Source: Pseudochryseolinea flava (GTDB taxonomy: Bacteria; Bacteroidota; Bacteroidia; Cytophagales; Cyclobacteriaceae). From it: a DNA stretch of 64,000 bases. Below are positions 53,995-62,467 of this stretch, one piece after another. The translations under genes and the position numbers were made by a program. Under the pieces are notes generated by a model. It was given only the letters and a program-made list of their open reading frames with translations, ran no database searches and was not told the DNA's origin. Where the stretch lies: contig NZ_QMFY01000009.1 of assembly GCF_003286915.1 (NCBI RefSeq), positions 186,001-250,000 of the forward strand. The letters are read 5' to 3'. Each line of letters begins with the position of its first letter. Position 1 is the stretch's first letter.

Positions 53995-54002
53995 TAAGTT
54001 TG
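53995..54002 (+). promoter_or_regulatory. Probable SusC operon promoter box
   Basis: TAAGTTTG matches TAnnTTTG exactly; a -33 TTTG is not clear. The box lies 39 bases before the susC-like ATG, giving a short leader. Located right after the upstream terminator. Confidence 0.5.
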
Positions 54003-54041
54003 ATCGCATATTTAAATTTTCATTAACCTAACTAACACAGT

Positions 54042-57000
54042 ATGAAGAGAATTCTACTCTTATGCTTAACAGCGGTGTTTGCACTCGTATCCAGCGAGCT
54101 GTGGGCACAGGAGCGAACGGTCACTGGCCGGATCACCTCCCAGGAGGACGGCTCAGGCCTCCCAGGTGTCAACGTAGTTTTGAAAGGAACTACGCAAGGA
54201 ACCGTATCGAACGCAAACGGAGACTACACTATCAGTGTACCTGCAAGCGGGGGAACTTTGGTATTCACATTTATCGGCTTACTCAGCCAGGAAGTTGAAA
54301 TCGGATCACGCAATGTTGTTGATGTGCCGATGCAACAGGATGTTACACAGCTTTCAGAAGTTGTTGTAACTGCTCTCGGTCAGGAGCAATCTAAGAAAGA
54401 AATCGGTTATGCTGTTCAGGAAGTGAAAGGAGAAGATCTTCTCAAGTCACGCGATCAGAACATCGTAAACTCACTTTCTGGTAAGATTGCAGGTGTACAA
54501 GTTACAGGATCATCAGGTGCGGTTGGCGCGTCTTCCCGTATCCTCATCCGTGGTGCAAACTCGTTTGGAAATAACCAACCATTATTCGTAGTAGATGGTG
54601 TTCCAATCAGCAACGGTAATTTCGGAGGTACAGGAAATGAAGACGTGAACCGTGGTAACGGTGCAGCGGACATTAACCCTGACGACGTTGAATCTGTTAC
54701 AGTACTTAAAGGTCCAAATGCTTCGGCGCTTTACGGATCACGTGCATCTAACGGTGTTATCTTGATTACCACGAAGAGAGGAAAAAAAGGATCTGGACTA
54801 GGTATTTCCTTCAATTCAAACGTTACGTTTGAAAATCCAATGAAATTGCCGGATTATCAAAATGGCTACGGTCAAGGATCGAATGGTGAATTTGAATTTG
54901 TAGACGGCAAGGGAGGTGGAATAAATGACGGTGTTGATGAAAGCTGGGGACCTCGTCTCGATGTAGGTACTAAAATCCCGCAGTTTAACAGCCCGGTAGT
55001 TAACGGTGTAAGAGAAGCTACCCCTTGGGTGTCGCATCCAGATAACGTAAAAGATTTCTTCAACACAGGTACGACGATTACTAACAGTGTTGCTATTAAC
55101 GGTGGTACCGACAAGGCTGGTGTACGTCTGTCATACACAAATTCTAAGCAAGAAGGTATGGTTCCTAATACCGATCAGACTAAGAATACGGTTGCCCTGA
55201 ATGCCAATGTGGAACTTACGGAAAGATTCAGCCTCAACGCATCCGGAACATTTGTAAAAACAAATAGTGATAACCTACCAGGTTACGGCTACAGCGCACA
55301 GAACGTGATGCAGCAATTCAACTGGTTCGGACGTCAGGTGGATATTGCGGCTTTGAAAAATTATAAGAATGCGGATGGTTCAAAGTTCAGCTGGAACTAC
55401 AACTATCATAACAACCCGTACTTCATCCTATACGAAAATTTAAACACTTTGGATCGCAGCCGTATCTACGGAAACGCGAGATTAAACTATCGGATTACTG
55501 ATTGGTTAAGCGCATTTGTACGTACTGGTACTGACTATTATACAAACACGAACACAGGAAGAACTGCCCTCGGCGATCTGGATACACCTCCGGGTTCTTA
55601 TAGCGAGACGACAAATACAGTTTCTGAAACAAACTCTGACTTCTTGATCTCTTTCAATAAGGACGTCGCACAAGATTTCAACCTTAATATCAATGCAGGG
55701 GGTAACCAAATGAACCAGAAGTCTCATCAGATTTTTGGTGCAGCGGATGAACTTTCGGTAGCAGACGTGTTTACGCTGAATAACTCAAGAGTTCCATTAA
55801 GAACAAGCAGCGAATGGAGAGAAAAACGAATCAACAGCTTGTATGGAGCCGTGAAGCTTTCTTACAAAGAAGCGCTTACGTTAGAAATCACTGGTCGCAA
55901 TGACTGGTCAAGTACGCTTCCAGAAGCAAACAATTCATACTTCTATCCTTCCGTTAACGTAAGTGCATCGCTTGCGGACTTGTTCGATCTTCAAAGCAAC
56001 ACACTCTCTTTCTTAAAGGTTCGCGGAGGATGGGCACGTGTAGGTTCTGATACAGATCCATATCAATTACTGAACACGGTTTCTTTTGGAGACAGCTGGA
56101 ATTCTGCAACGAAACTTCCAAACCTTTTTGTCCCAAATAGAATTCCTAACTCAGAGCTTGAACCTGAGGAGAGTGAAAGTTTTGAAATTGGAGCAGATGT
56201 GAATTTCTTCACGGACAAGTTAAGATTTGAGCTTACCTATTACGATCGTAAAACAAAGAATCAGATCATTGATATTCCAATCTCTGGGGCATCAGGTTAC
56301 ACAACAAAAACAATCAATGCGGGCCAAATCTCAAATAGAGGTATAGAAATCCACGTTGGTGCAACCCCAGTAAGTCTTTCAAACGGATTCCGTTGGGATG
56401 TTGACTTGAACTTCGCGAAGAACATCAACCAAGTTGATGAATTATATCCTGGCGTTGAGCAGTATTTGATTGCAACATATTGGAGCCTTCAAGTAGTGGG
56501 TATTCCTGGACAAAGACTTGGTTCCCTCTTTGGATACGGTTTCGAGCGTGACCCGAATGGAAACATTATTCACGAGGACGGTCTTCCAGTAACTTCAACT
56601 ACAGCGAAAGTTCTTGGGAATTATACGCCCGATTGGACAGCTGGCTTCAACTCGCAGTTCAGCTACAAAGGCTTCACACTCTATGGTCAGATCGACGTAA
56701 AACGCGGTGGTGATCTTTATTCAATGACAACGTCATGGGGTCGTTATGCTGGTATACTCGAAGAAACACTTCTTGGTCGTGAGGATGGTATCGTAGGTGA
56801 CGGTGTTAAAAACATCGGAACTGCAGAAAATCCTGAATACGTGCAAAATGATATTGTAGTAACGGCTGAACAATATAATAAGGCTGCTTACTCAAACTCT
56901 ATTGCCGAATCAAGCGTGTTTGATGGAAGCTACGTGAAACTCAGAGAGGTTAGACTTGGCTACACTGTGCCAAACAGCATCTTCGGAAGATTGCCGTTCA

Positions 57001-57170
57001 AGGATTTGAATGTTGCTCTCGTTGGAAGAAACCTTGCGCTCTTGTATAGCACAGTGCCTCATGTTGATCCTGAAACTTCTTTCAGCAACACGAACGCACA
57101 GGGACTTGAGTTCGGTCAATTGCCTAGCGCTAGAAGCATAGGTTTCAACATCAGCTTTAAACTTCAGTAG
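54042..57170 (+). CDS. SusC/RagA-type TonB-linked outer-membrane protein
   Basis: A 1042-residue TonB-dependent transporter. Leader 1-22; carboxypeptidase-like regulatory domain at about 24-110 (VTGRITSQEDGSGLPGVNVV); plug at about 120-225 with LIRGANSFGNNQPLFVVDGV and VLKGPNASALYGSRASNGVI, the SusC signature; barrel to the end (SARSIGFNISFKLQ). The companion SusD-type lid is the next gene. The nutrient is not predictable: no glycoside hydrolase or protease is encoded in this locus. Confidence 0.96.
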   Translation: MKRILLLCLTAVFALVSSELWAQERTVTGRITSQEDGSGLPGVNVVLKGTTQGTVSNANGDYTISVPASGGTLVFTFIGLLSQEVEIGSRNVVDVPMQQDVTQLSEVVVTALGQEQSKKEIGYAVQEVKGEDLLKSRDQNIVNSLSGKIAGVQVTGSSGAVGASSRILIRGANSFGNNQPLFVVDGVPISNGNFGGTGNEDVNRGNGAADINPDDVESVTVLKGPNASALYGSRASNGVILITTKRGKKGSGLGISFNSNVTFENPMKLPDYQNGYGQGSNGEFEFVDGKGGGINDGVDESWGPRLDVGTKIPQFNSPVVNGVREATPWVSHPDNVKDFFNTGTTITNSVAINGGTDKAGVRLSYTNSKQEGMVPNTDQTKNTVALNANVELTERFSLNASGTFVKTNSDNLPGYGYSAQNVMQQFNWFGRQVDIAALKNYKNADGSKFSWNYNYHNNPYFILYENLNTLDRSRIYGNARLNYRITDWLSAFVRTGTDYYTNTNTGRTALGDLDTPPGSYSETTNTVSETNSDFLISFNKDVAQDFNLNINAGGNQMNQKSHQIFGAADELSVADVFTLNNSRVPLRTSSEWREKRINSLYGAVKLSYKEALTLEITGRNDWSSTLPEANNSYFYPSVNVSASLADLFDLQSNTLSFLKVRGGWARVGSDTDPYQLLNTVSFGDSWNSATKLPNLFVPNRIPNSELEPEESESFEIGADVNFFTDKLRFELTYYDRKTKNQIIDIPISGASGYTTKTINAGQISNRGIEIHVGATPVSLSNGFRWDVDLNFAKNINQVDELYPGVEQYLIATYWSLQVVGIPGQRLGSLFGYGFERDPNGNIIHEDGLPVTSTTAKVLGNYTPDWTAGFNSQFSYKGFTLYGQIDVKRGGDLYSMTTSWGRYAGILEETLLGREDGIVGDGVKNIGTAENPEYVQNDIVVTAEQYNKAAYSNSIAESSVFDGSYVKLREVRLGYTVPNSIFGRLPFKDLNVALVGRNLALLYSTVPHVDPETSFSNTNAQGLEFGQLPSARSIGFNISFKLQ

Positions 57171-57200
57171 GCGGAAGATTAACCTTAAATGGACTAGAAC

Positions 57201-58796
57201 ATGAAAAAAACATTAAAATATGCCTCAGTATTGGCAGCTGCTCTCGTGGTGAGCTCCTGTACAAAAGACTTTGAGGAAATAAATACAAACAACAACGCGC
57301 CTTCCAATGAGCAGGCTGCACCAGATTATCTCTTGACCAATGCCATCGAATCGTTGACGGATCGTGTCCATGAGATTTTCTTGGGACATGAAATGGGCTC
57401 AGGCTGGGTACAGCACATGGCAAAGGTTCAATACACGGACGAGGATCGTTATCAATTTCGCCCAGGTACTGTAAACACGACTTGGAATAGCTTCTACGCT
57501 GCATCCGGAATGGACGTAGTGACTATTTACAAATTGGGAGAGAAGCTTCAGCACGACAATTACAAAGGTGTCGCATTAGTATTGAAGGCTTACATTATCT
57601 CTGTATTGACTGACCTTCACGGTGACATTCCTTACGAAGAAGCATTCAAAGGTGACGTCGTTGATGGTGGTATCCTTAGCCCTACGTATAACACGCAGGA
57701 AGAGGTTTACCGTGATATCATCGCAAAATTGAAGGAAGCTAACACGTTGCTTAGCGCCGATGGAAAAGAAATTGGTGGAGATCTTCTTTTTGGTAATGAT
57801 ATCGATATGTGGAAGAAATTTGCAAATTCACTCCGTTTGAGATTACTCCTCCGTATGTCTGATAGGGATCCTGGATTCGTTACAACAGAGATGACTGAGA
57901 TCGTGTCAACTCCGGCGACGTATCCAATCTTCGAAAGCCATGACGCACTGTACGAGGCGGATGATGAGGTATATGCCGATAATACGCCAGATGATATGGC
58001 ATATCTAAAATACCTTGGTTCAGCGCCAAATAACAACCCGATCCACGAAAATCGTAAGACAAGAGATGATCACCGCGTGAGCGAAAACTTCATCGATCTT
58101 TTGAAGGATCTTGGGGATTATAGAATTATGGCATTTGCGCTTCCTGCCGGTACAGGTCAGTTCGTTGGATTGCCTAATGGATTAACCTCAGCGAAAGCGG
58201 CTGCTTTTAATGGTGGTGGTTTGAAAAATACATCAAAAATCGGCGCATATTTCTCTGCGGCTGAGGCACCTGGTATGCTCATGAGCTTTGCCGAATTGCA
58301 ATTCATTCTTGCAGAAGCAGCAAAGAGAAACTTTATCCCTGGCGGCGATGCTGCGGCTGAGTCTTATTACATCCAGGGATTTGTTGCGTCTTATAATCAA
58401 TTCCGCGAACCACTTCAGGAAGAATTTGACGCGCATGCTGGATCATCTTACGGTGGACTCGCTATCCCAGCTGACTATACCGTTGATGCTGAAATTTTTG
58501 GTCATCTGACAGAAAATGCAATAGTGATTTACGATCCTGCTAAAGCGCTTGAGCAAATTGCAACGCAAAAATATGTTGCTATGTTTGATCAGGGGTTACA
58601 AGCTTGGTTCGAATGGAGACGCGTAGATTTTCCTGTACTCACTCCAGCACAAGATGGTCTGAATGGCGGTAAAATTCCAGTGCGTGTTCCTTACCCGTTG
58701 GATGAGCAGTCTAAAAATCCTTCGAACTATGCTGCCGCTGTACAGCACAATGGCGCAGACAATCTCAACACCAGAGTGTGGTGGGATGTAGACTAA
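57201..58796 (+). CDS. SusD/RagB-type nutrient-binding lipoprotein
   Basis: A 531-residue outer-membrane lipoprotein. Leader ends VVSSCTKDFEEINTN with the lipidated Cys at residue 20; the DFEEINTN start is typical of the SusD-like_2 subgroup. The helical TPR-like core includes VLTDLHGDIPYEEAFKG, ending WFEWRRVDFPVLTP. It forms the lid of the adjacent SusC-type channel. A strong hairpin follows its stop. Confidence 0.95.
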   Translation: MKKTLKYASVLAAALVVSSCTKDFEEINTNNNAPSNEQAAPDYLLTNAIESLTDRVHEIFLGHEMGSGWVQHMAKVQYTDEDRYQFRPGTVNTTWNSFYAASGMDVVTIYKLGEKLQHDNYKGVALVLKAYIISVLTDLHGDIPYEEAFKGDVVDGGILSPTYNTQEEVYRDIIAKLKEANTLLSADGKEIGGDLLFGNDIDMWKKFANSLRLRLLLRMSDRDPGFVTTEMTEIVSTPATYPIFESHDALYEADDEVYADNTPDDMAYLKYLGSAPNNNPIHENRKTRDDHRVSENFIDLLKDLGDYRIMAFALPAGTGQFVGLPNGLTSAKAAAFNGGGLKNTSKIGAYFSAAEAPGMLMSFAELQFILAEAAKRNFIPGGDAAAESYYIQGFVASYNQFREPLQEEFDAHAGSSYGGLAIPADYTVDAEIFGHLTENAIVIYDPAKALEQIATQKYVAMFDQGLQAWFEWRRVDFPVLTPAQDGLNGGKIPVRVPYPLDEQSKNPSNYAAAVQHNGADNLNTRVWWDVD

Positions 58797-58804
58797 ATTA
58801 ATTA

Positions 58805-58827
58805 GCGTACCGGGTGAACCGGTACGC
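58805..58827 (+). terminator. Intercistronic hairpin after susD-like gene
   Basis: GCGTACCGG (58805-58813) and CCGGTACGC (58819-58827) form a perfect 9-base stem with a 5-base loop and no T-run. It lies between the SusD and third gene and could stabilise the upstream mRNA or lower expression of the downstream gene. Confidence 0.7.
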
Positions 58828-58844
58828 AAAATACTTAACTAAAC

Positions 58845-59663
58845 ATGAGTAATATGATTAAGAAAATATTTGCACTTAGCCTTTCAGCGGCTGTTGCGCT
58901 CAGCGCAATGTCATGTGGCGACCCGGAAGATTTGGTGACGGAGGATGCAAAAGCTGGTGGCCTTGTTGTCCCAGTGGATGATGAACTGTCATATGTAACC
59001 GGCGCAACAATTGATGTCGCGGTTGTTCCAACTGTAGGGATCAAACAAGTTAAATACTATAAAACGTTTAGTATGGACGGTGAGGTTTCAGCTGAAGTGT
59101 TGGCTGGTACTGTTGACGTTGCTGCCGATGATGATGTAGTGAGCTACACAGCTGATTATGCATCATTAAAAAATGGCATTGCAGGGCTTCCTGATACTGA
59201 TGCTGGGCTAGTTGTCGGTGACTTCTGGTCATTCAGAGTTGTGGCTGTGCTCGAAGATGGTAGAGAAGTTCAAAGCGCGGTGATCAAAGCTATCGTTGAT
59301 AACCCATATTCAGGCGACTATGAAACTGAAGGCACAATCGTTAGAGAGACATCGCCTGGTGTATATGCAACAAACGAATACACTGATGAGAAAGCGTTGT
59401 CTACAATCGACGGAAATACTTGTCAGACTTTCGGTGCGTTAGGATGGTTTAACAACCCTACGATCTTCTTTAATCTAACGGTTAATGAAGATAACACGGT
59501 AACTATCGAGGCTGCTCCAGATGCAGGGGTGGCAATCACTCCTACACCTGGTAAGACATCAACTTACGATCCAGAAGCGAAAGTGTTTACGCTTTATTAT
59601 CAGTATGCAAACGCAAGCGGATTGACACGCGTAATTACTGAGACTGTGACGCGTGTTGAGTAA
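58845..59663 (+). CDS. Third lipoprotein of the SusC/SusD locus
   Basis: A 272-residue lipoprotein (leader, then SAMSCGDPED with Cys near residue 24). Residues 35-150 look like an Ig-like beta-sandwich; the C-terminal part (about 160-272) has strands GDYETEGTIVRETSPGVYAT and GALGWFNNPTIFFNLTVNED resembling a DUF4361-like domain. Such surface lipoproteins often follow SusC/SusD and help bind the substrate. The start may be the ATG at 58845 or the one at 58854. Confidence 0.72.
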   Translation: MSNMIKKIFALSLSAAVALSAMSCGDPEDLVTEDAKAGGLVVPVDDELSYVTGATIDVAVVPTVGIKQVKYYKTFSMDGEVSAEVLAGTVDVAADDDVVSYTADYASLKNGIAGLPDTDAGLVVGDFWSFRVVAVLEDGREVQSAVIKAIVDNPYSGDYETEGTIVRETSPGVYATNEYTDEKALSTIDGNTCQTFGALGWFNNPTIFFNLTVNEDNTVTIEAAPDAGVAITPTPGKTSTYDPEAKVFTLYYQYANASGLTRVITETVTRVE

Positions 59664-59689
59664 CCTTAAGAATATTTAAATTAAAAAAA

Positions 59690-59719
59690 GGGATTCAGAA
59701 CTTCTGAATCCCTTTTTTT
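59690..59719 (+). terminator. Strong intrinsic terminator of the SusC/SusD locus
   Basis: GGGATTCAGAA (59690-59700) and TTCTGAATCCC (59702-59712) form an extended palindromic stem followed by seven T residues; a preceding A-run lets it work in both directions. Confidence 0.92.
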
Positions 59720-59784
59720 GTGCGTCTGCCATCTTTTCGACCGATACGGTGTGGTGTAAGTCCCTAAAAAAGACGGAAAAAGAA

Positions 59785-59824
59785 AATCACTACTACAACT
59801 AAGGGATTAGTAGTAATAGTGATT
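59785..59824. repeat. Bulged hairpin in a non-coding gap
   Basis: AATCACTA and CTAC (59785-59796) pair with GTAG and TAGTGATT (59810-59813 and 59817-59824) with a 3-base bulge. It sits between the strong terminator and the 3' end of the opposing gene. Purpose unknown. Confidence 0.4.
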
Positions 59825-59905
59825 CAATCTGAAGGTCGTCTGAGAGGACAGGAGATGTAATCGCTATGTCCTCCTACTTGATGAACCTTTTAGGAAGCCG
59901 AACAA

Positions 59906-60631
59906 TTAATTTGCCGCACTAGCACTTGAATTTAAAAGTGAAACCAACGAAGTAAGTCCAACTATACTTTTGGTGTTAAAGTTGGAATCTATTATCTGTT
60001 GACGAACATTTTCAGGTTGATTTTTGAAAATATCATGAACCGTTTTCTTTTTGATTTTCTTTGGATCGATCAAGTTACTGTCCTGGGCGATGAAATAGCG
60101 GACGTCCTTTACGATTTTTTCTTTGCGGTCGCCAGCGTCGAGAGAGCTCACATATGTTGATTTTTGAATTTTGGTATCTGTTTTTGAGAGAACTTTCCAG
60201 GTGCCATCTGCAATTACATTGAAGAATCCGATCAGGGGCGTACCGTTCAATTTAAATTCCGCGGCATTGATGAAAGTCTTTGATCCCTCTGCCGTAACAA
60301 GGTCAAATTGCTTCACCCTACGACCATCAAGAACTTTAACTTCGTTGCCTAACTTAATCTCCATCTGGTTGAGTTTGATGTCGTACTTGAAATAATGATT
60401 TTCAATTTTTACCGACTCCAAATAAATTGTTCCTGTCGACCATTCATCGAATAGGTAATAGTTGCCTTCTCTTGCTAACGGAGCTAAAGGTAGTCCTGTA
60501 ACATAGCCGTTTGGCGCAGTTTGCATGTCTAATCCTTTTCCTTGGATTCCTCCAACAACGCTTTGCCCATGGACTCCGGTGGTGGCGATTGATAAAAATA
60601 ATGCTCCAACGACAATGAAATTCTTTTGCAT
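59906..60631 (-). CDS. Secreted protein of unknown function
   Basis: A 241-residue exported protein (leader 1-22, HGQ). The middle is beta-strand-like (FDEWSTGTIYLESVKIENHY, then YDIKLNQMEIKLGNEVKVLD) and the end helical and Lys-rich (IDPKKIKKKTVHDIFKNQPE). It has the same layout as the protein at 19794-20513: a strand segment of about 60 residues, then a lysine-rich YF/YY...K region ending in helix. No recognised family. Confidence 0.65.
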   Translation of the reverse strand: MQKNFIVVGALFLSIATTGVHGQSVVGGIQGKGLDMQTAPNGYVTGLPLAPLAREGNYYLFDEWSTGTIYLESVKIENHYFKYDIKLNQMEIKLGNEVKVLDGRRVKQFDLVTAEGSKTFINAAEFKLNGTPLIGFFNVIADGTWKVLSKTDTKIQKSTYVSSLDAGDRKEKIVKDVRYFIAQDSNLIDPKKIKKKTVHDIFKNQPENVRQQIIDSNFNTKSIVGLTSLVSLLNSSASAAN

Positions 60632-60772
60632 ACTTTGTCAAATTTATTTTAACGATGTGTCTTTAATTGAGGCTCTGTCTAATTTAAATAGCAAATATCG
60701 GTAGTATTTACGCCACAAAATGAGTTATTATAAGACTGTTTAAAAAATCCATTTAATCGGTCTTTGTCGCTG

Positions 60773-60780
60773 TATATTTG
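60773..60780 (+). promoter_or_regulatory. queD -7 promoter box
   Basis: TATATTTG matches TAnnTTTG exactly but ends only 4 bases before the queD ATG at 60785, which would make the transcript leaderless or nearly so. No clear TTTG at the -33 position. Confidence 0.45.
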
Positions 60781-60784
60781 CGCT

Positions 60785-61204
60785 ATGATCTACGTTTCGC
60801 GAAAAGAGCATTTTAACGCTGCCCATAAACTCTATAATCCAAAATGGACGAAGGAAAAGAATGTAGAAGTATTTGGCCCTTGTGCCAATGAAAATTGGCA
60901 TGGTCATAACTTTGACCTTATTGTTACAGTGAAGGGAATACCTGACCCGGAATCGGGATTCGTTGTTGATCTAAAGAAGTTGAGCACCCTCATTCGTAAC
61001 GAAGTCATTGAAAAACTCGATCATAAAAATCTTAATACCGATGTAGATTTTATGAAAGATAAGCTCGCAAGTTGCGAGAATTTAATTGTTGAAATCTGGA
61101 AAATATTAAATAGCCATCTCCCGTCTATAACTTCAAGAGGTAAACTACACTGCATCCGATTGTATGAGACGCCTCGTAACTATGTTGAATATTATGGCGA
61201 ATAG
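60785..61204 (+). CDS. queD: 6-carboxytetrahydropterin synthase / PTPS family
   Basis: A 139-residue member of the 6-pyruvoyl-tetrahydropterin synthase family. Zinc-binding His in HFNAAHKLYN and ENWHGHNFDLIV, a catalytic Cys in FGPCANENW, and HCIRLYETPRNYVEYYG near the end. In bacteria with QueE (also here, 49694-50323) the product would be 6-carboxytetrahydropterin for queuosine. Start at the ATG at 60785 rather than the earlier one, which precedes the promoter box. Confidence 0.9.
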   Translation: MIYVSRKEHFNAAHKLYNPKWTKEKNVEVFGPCANENWHGHNFDLIVTVKGIPDPESGFVVDLKKLSTLIRNEVIEKLDHKNLNTDVDFMKDKLASCENLIVEIWKILNSHLPSITSRGKLHCIRLYETPRNYVEYYGE

Positions 61205-61220
61205 TCTCCTACATTAGATT

Positions 61221-62345
61221 ATGCGATACTACATCATTGCCGGCGAACGATCAGGAGACTTACACGGAGGAAATCTTGTTAAATCCATTAAGCAACGTGA
61301 CCTCAACGCGGAGTTTCGCGGCTTTGGTGGCGAATACATGGAAGCTGCCGGCGTTCAGTTAGCTGTACATTATAAAGAAATGGCGATCATGGGATTGTTC
61401 GAGTTGCTCACCAACATGAACAAGATCGCTAAGTTTATCAAGCGGTGTAAAGTTGATATCGATCAATACAACCCTGATGTGATCATCCTGATCGATTATG
61501 GTGGATTCAATTTGCAGATCGCCAAGCATGGCAAACGTACGGGAAAGCTCGTATACTTTTACATTCCTCCAAAATATTGGGCATGGTATTCCAAACGAGC
61601 AAAGTGGTTGAAGCCGCACGTCGACCGACTCTTTGTTATTTTGCCTTTCGAGAAAGACTTCTTCAAACGTTACGATTGGGAAGCGCATTATGTCGGTAAT
61701 CCAGTGCTCGATGCCGTTAAAGCGCATCGATCAAACGATGATTTTTTAGCGAAGCACAATTTTACTGATCCGGGTAAACTGATCGCCCTACTGCCGGGTA
61801 GCCGTAAGCAAGAACTGCAAACGATTATTCCGCTCATGGCACAAGTAGTTAAATATTTTCCGCAATATCATTTTGGATTGGCTGCTGTCAACAACCTTGA
61901 CCGATCGATGTATGAGGCTGTAAGTCAATATTCGAATGTAACTTTCGTTCTTGAAGATACTTACAATTTATTAGAGCATGCTAAAGCTGCGATCGTCACA
62001 TCTGGAACGGCTACATTAGAGACTGCACTCTTCAAGGTTCCTCAAATTGTAGTGTACAAGGCCAACAAAATCTCTTACTGGTTGGCGAAGAAATTAATCA
62101 GTGTACAATTCATTTCTCTTGTCAACCTCATCGCCGGAAAGGAAGTGGTCAAAGAGATGATTCAACATGAGGCCAATGTCGAGAGTGTTTCTTTGGAGTT
62201 GGAGAAAATGATGACAAATGCCGCTTATCGCGAGCGAATGGTTGATGAATACGAAGAAATTATTCGAATCCTAGACACCGGATCAGCATCAGAAAACGCA
62301 GCGACGTTGATGTTGGATTTTCTTAAGCAAGACCTAAAAAAATAA
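61221..62345 (+). CDS. lpxB: Lipid-A-disaccharide synthase
   Basis: A 374-residue GT19 glycosyltransferase that joins UDP-diacylglucosamine to lipid X in lipid A assembly. Start YYIIAGERSGDLHGGNLVKS, then GFGGEYMEAAGVQL, IDYGGFNLQIAKHGKRTGKL, YIPPKYWAWYSKRAKWLKPH and LPGSRKQELQTIIPLM all match LpxB. The TAA stop is the first three bases of the heptamer array. Confidence 0.96.
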   Translation: MRYYIIAGERSGDLHGGNLVKSIKQRDLNAEFRGFGGEYMEAAGVQLAVHYKEMAIMGLFELLTNMNKIAKFIKRCKVDIDQYNPDVIILIDYGGFNLQIAKHGKRTGKLVYFYIPPKYWAWYSKRAKWLKPHVDRLFVILPFEKDFFKRYDWEAHYVGNPVLDAVKAHRSNDDFLAKHNFTDPGKLIALLPGSRKQELQTIIPLMAQVVKYFPQYHFGLAAVNNLDRSMYEAVSQYSNVTFVLEDTYNLLEHAKAAIVTSGTATLETALFKVPQIVVYKANKISYWLAKKLISVQFISLVNLIAGKEVVKEMIQHEANVESVSLELEKMMTNAAYRERMVDEYEEIIRILDTGSASENAATLMLDFLKQDLKK

Positions 62346-62463
62346 CGATTAACGATTAACGATTAACGATTAACGATTAACGATTAACGATTAACGATTA
62401 ACGATTAACGATTAACGATTAACGATTAACGATTAACGATTAACGATTAACGATTAACGATTA
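62343..62463. repeat. Heptanucleotide (TAACGAT) tandem array, 17 copies
   Basis: TAACGAT repeats 17 full times plus two bases with no substitution seen (121 bases), filling almost the whole convergent gap between lpxB and clpX. The lpxB stop codon is the first TAA of the array. Because of the 7-base unit every reading frame on both strands meets a TAA within each 21 bases. The same unit occurs in a short degenerate array at 33914-33952. Not CRISPR: no spacers. Confidence 0.98.
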
Positions 62464-62467
62464 TTTC

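Noticed and set aside
62343-62463. Heptamer array considered as CRISPR or origin repeat
   Set aside because: Units are contiguous without spacers, no cas genes are near, and no DnaA-box pattern (TTATNCACA) is present.
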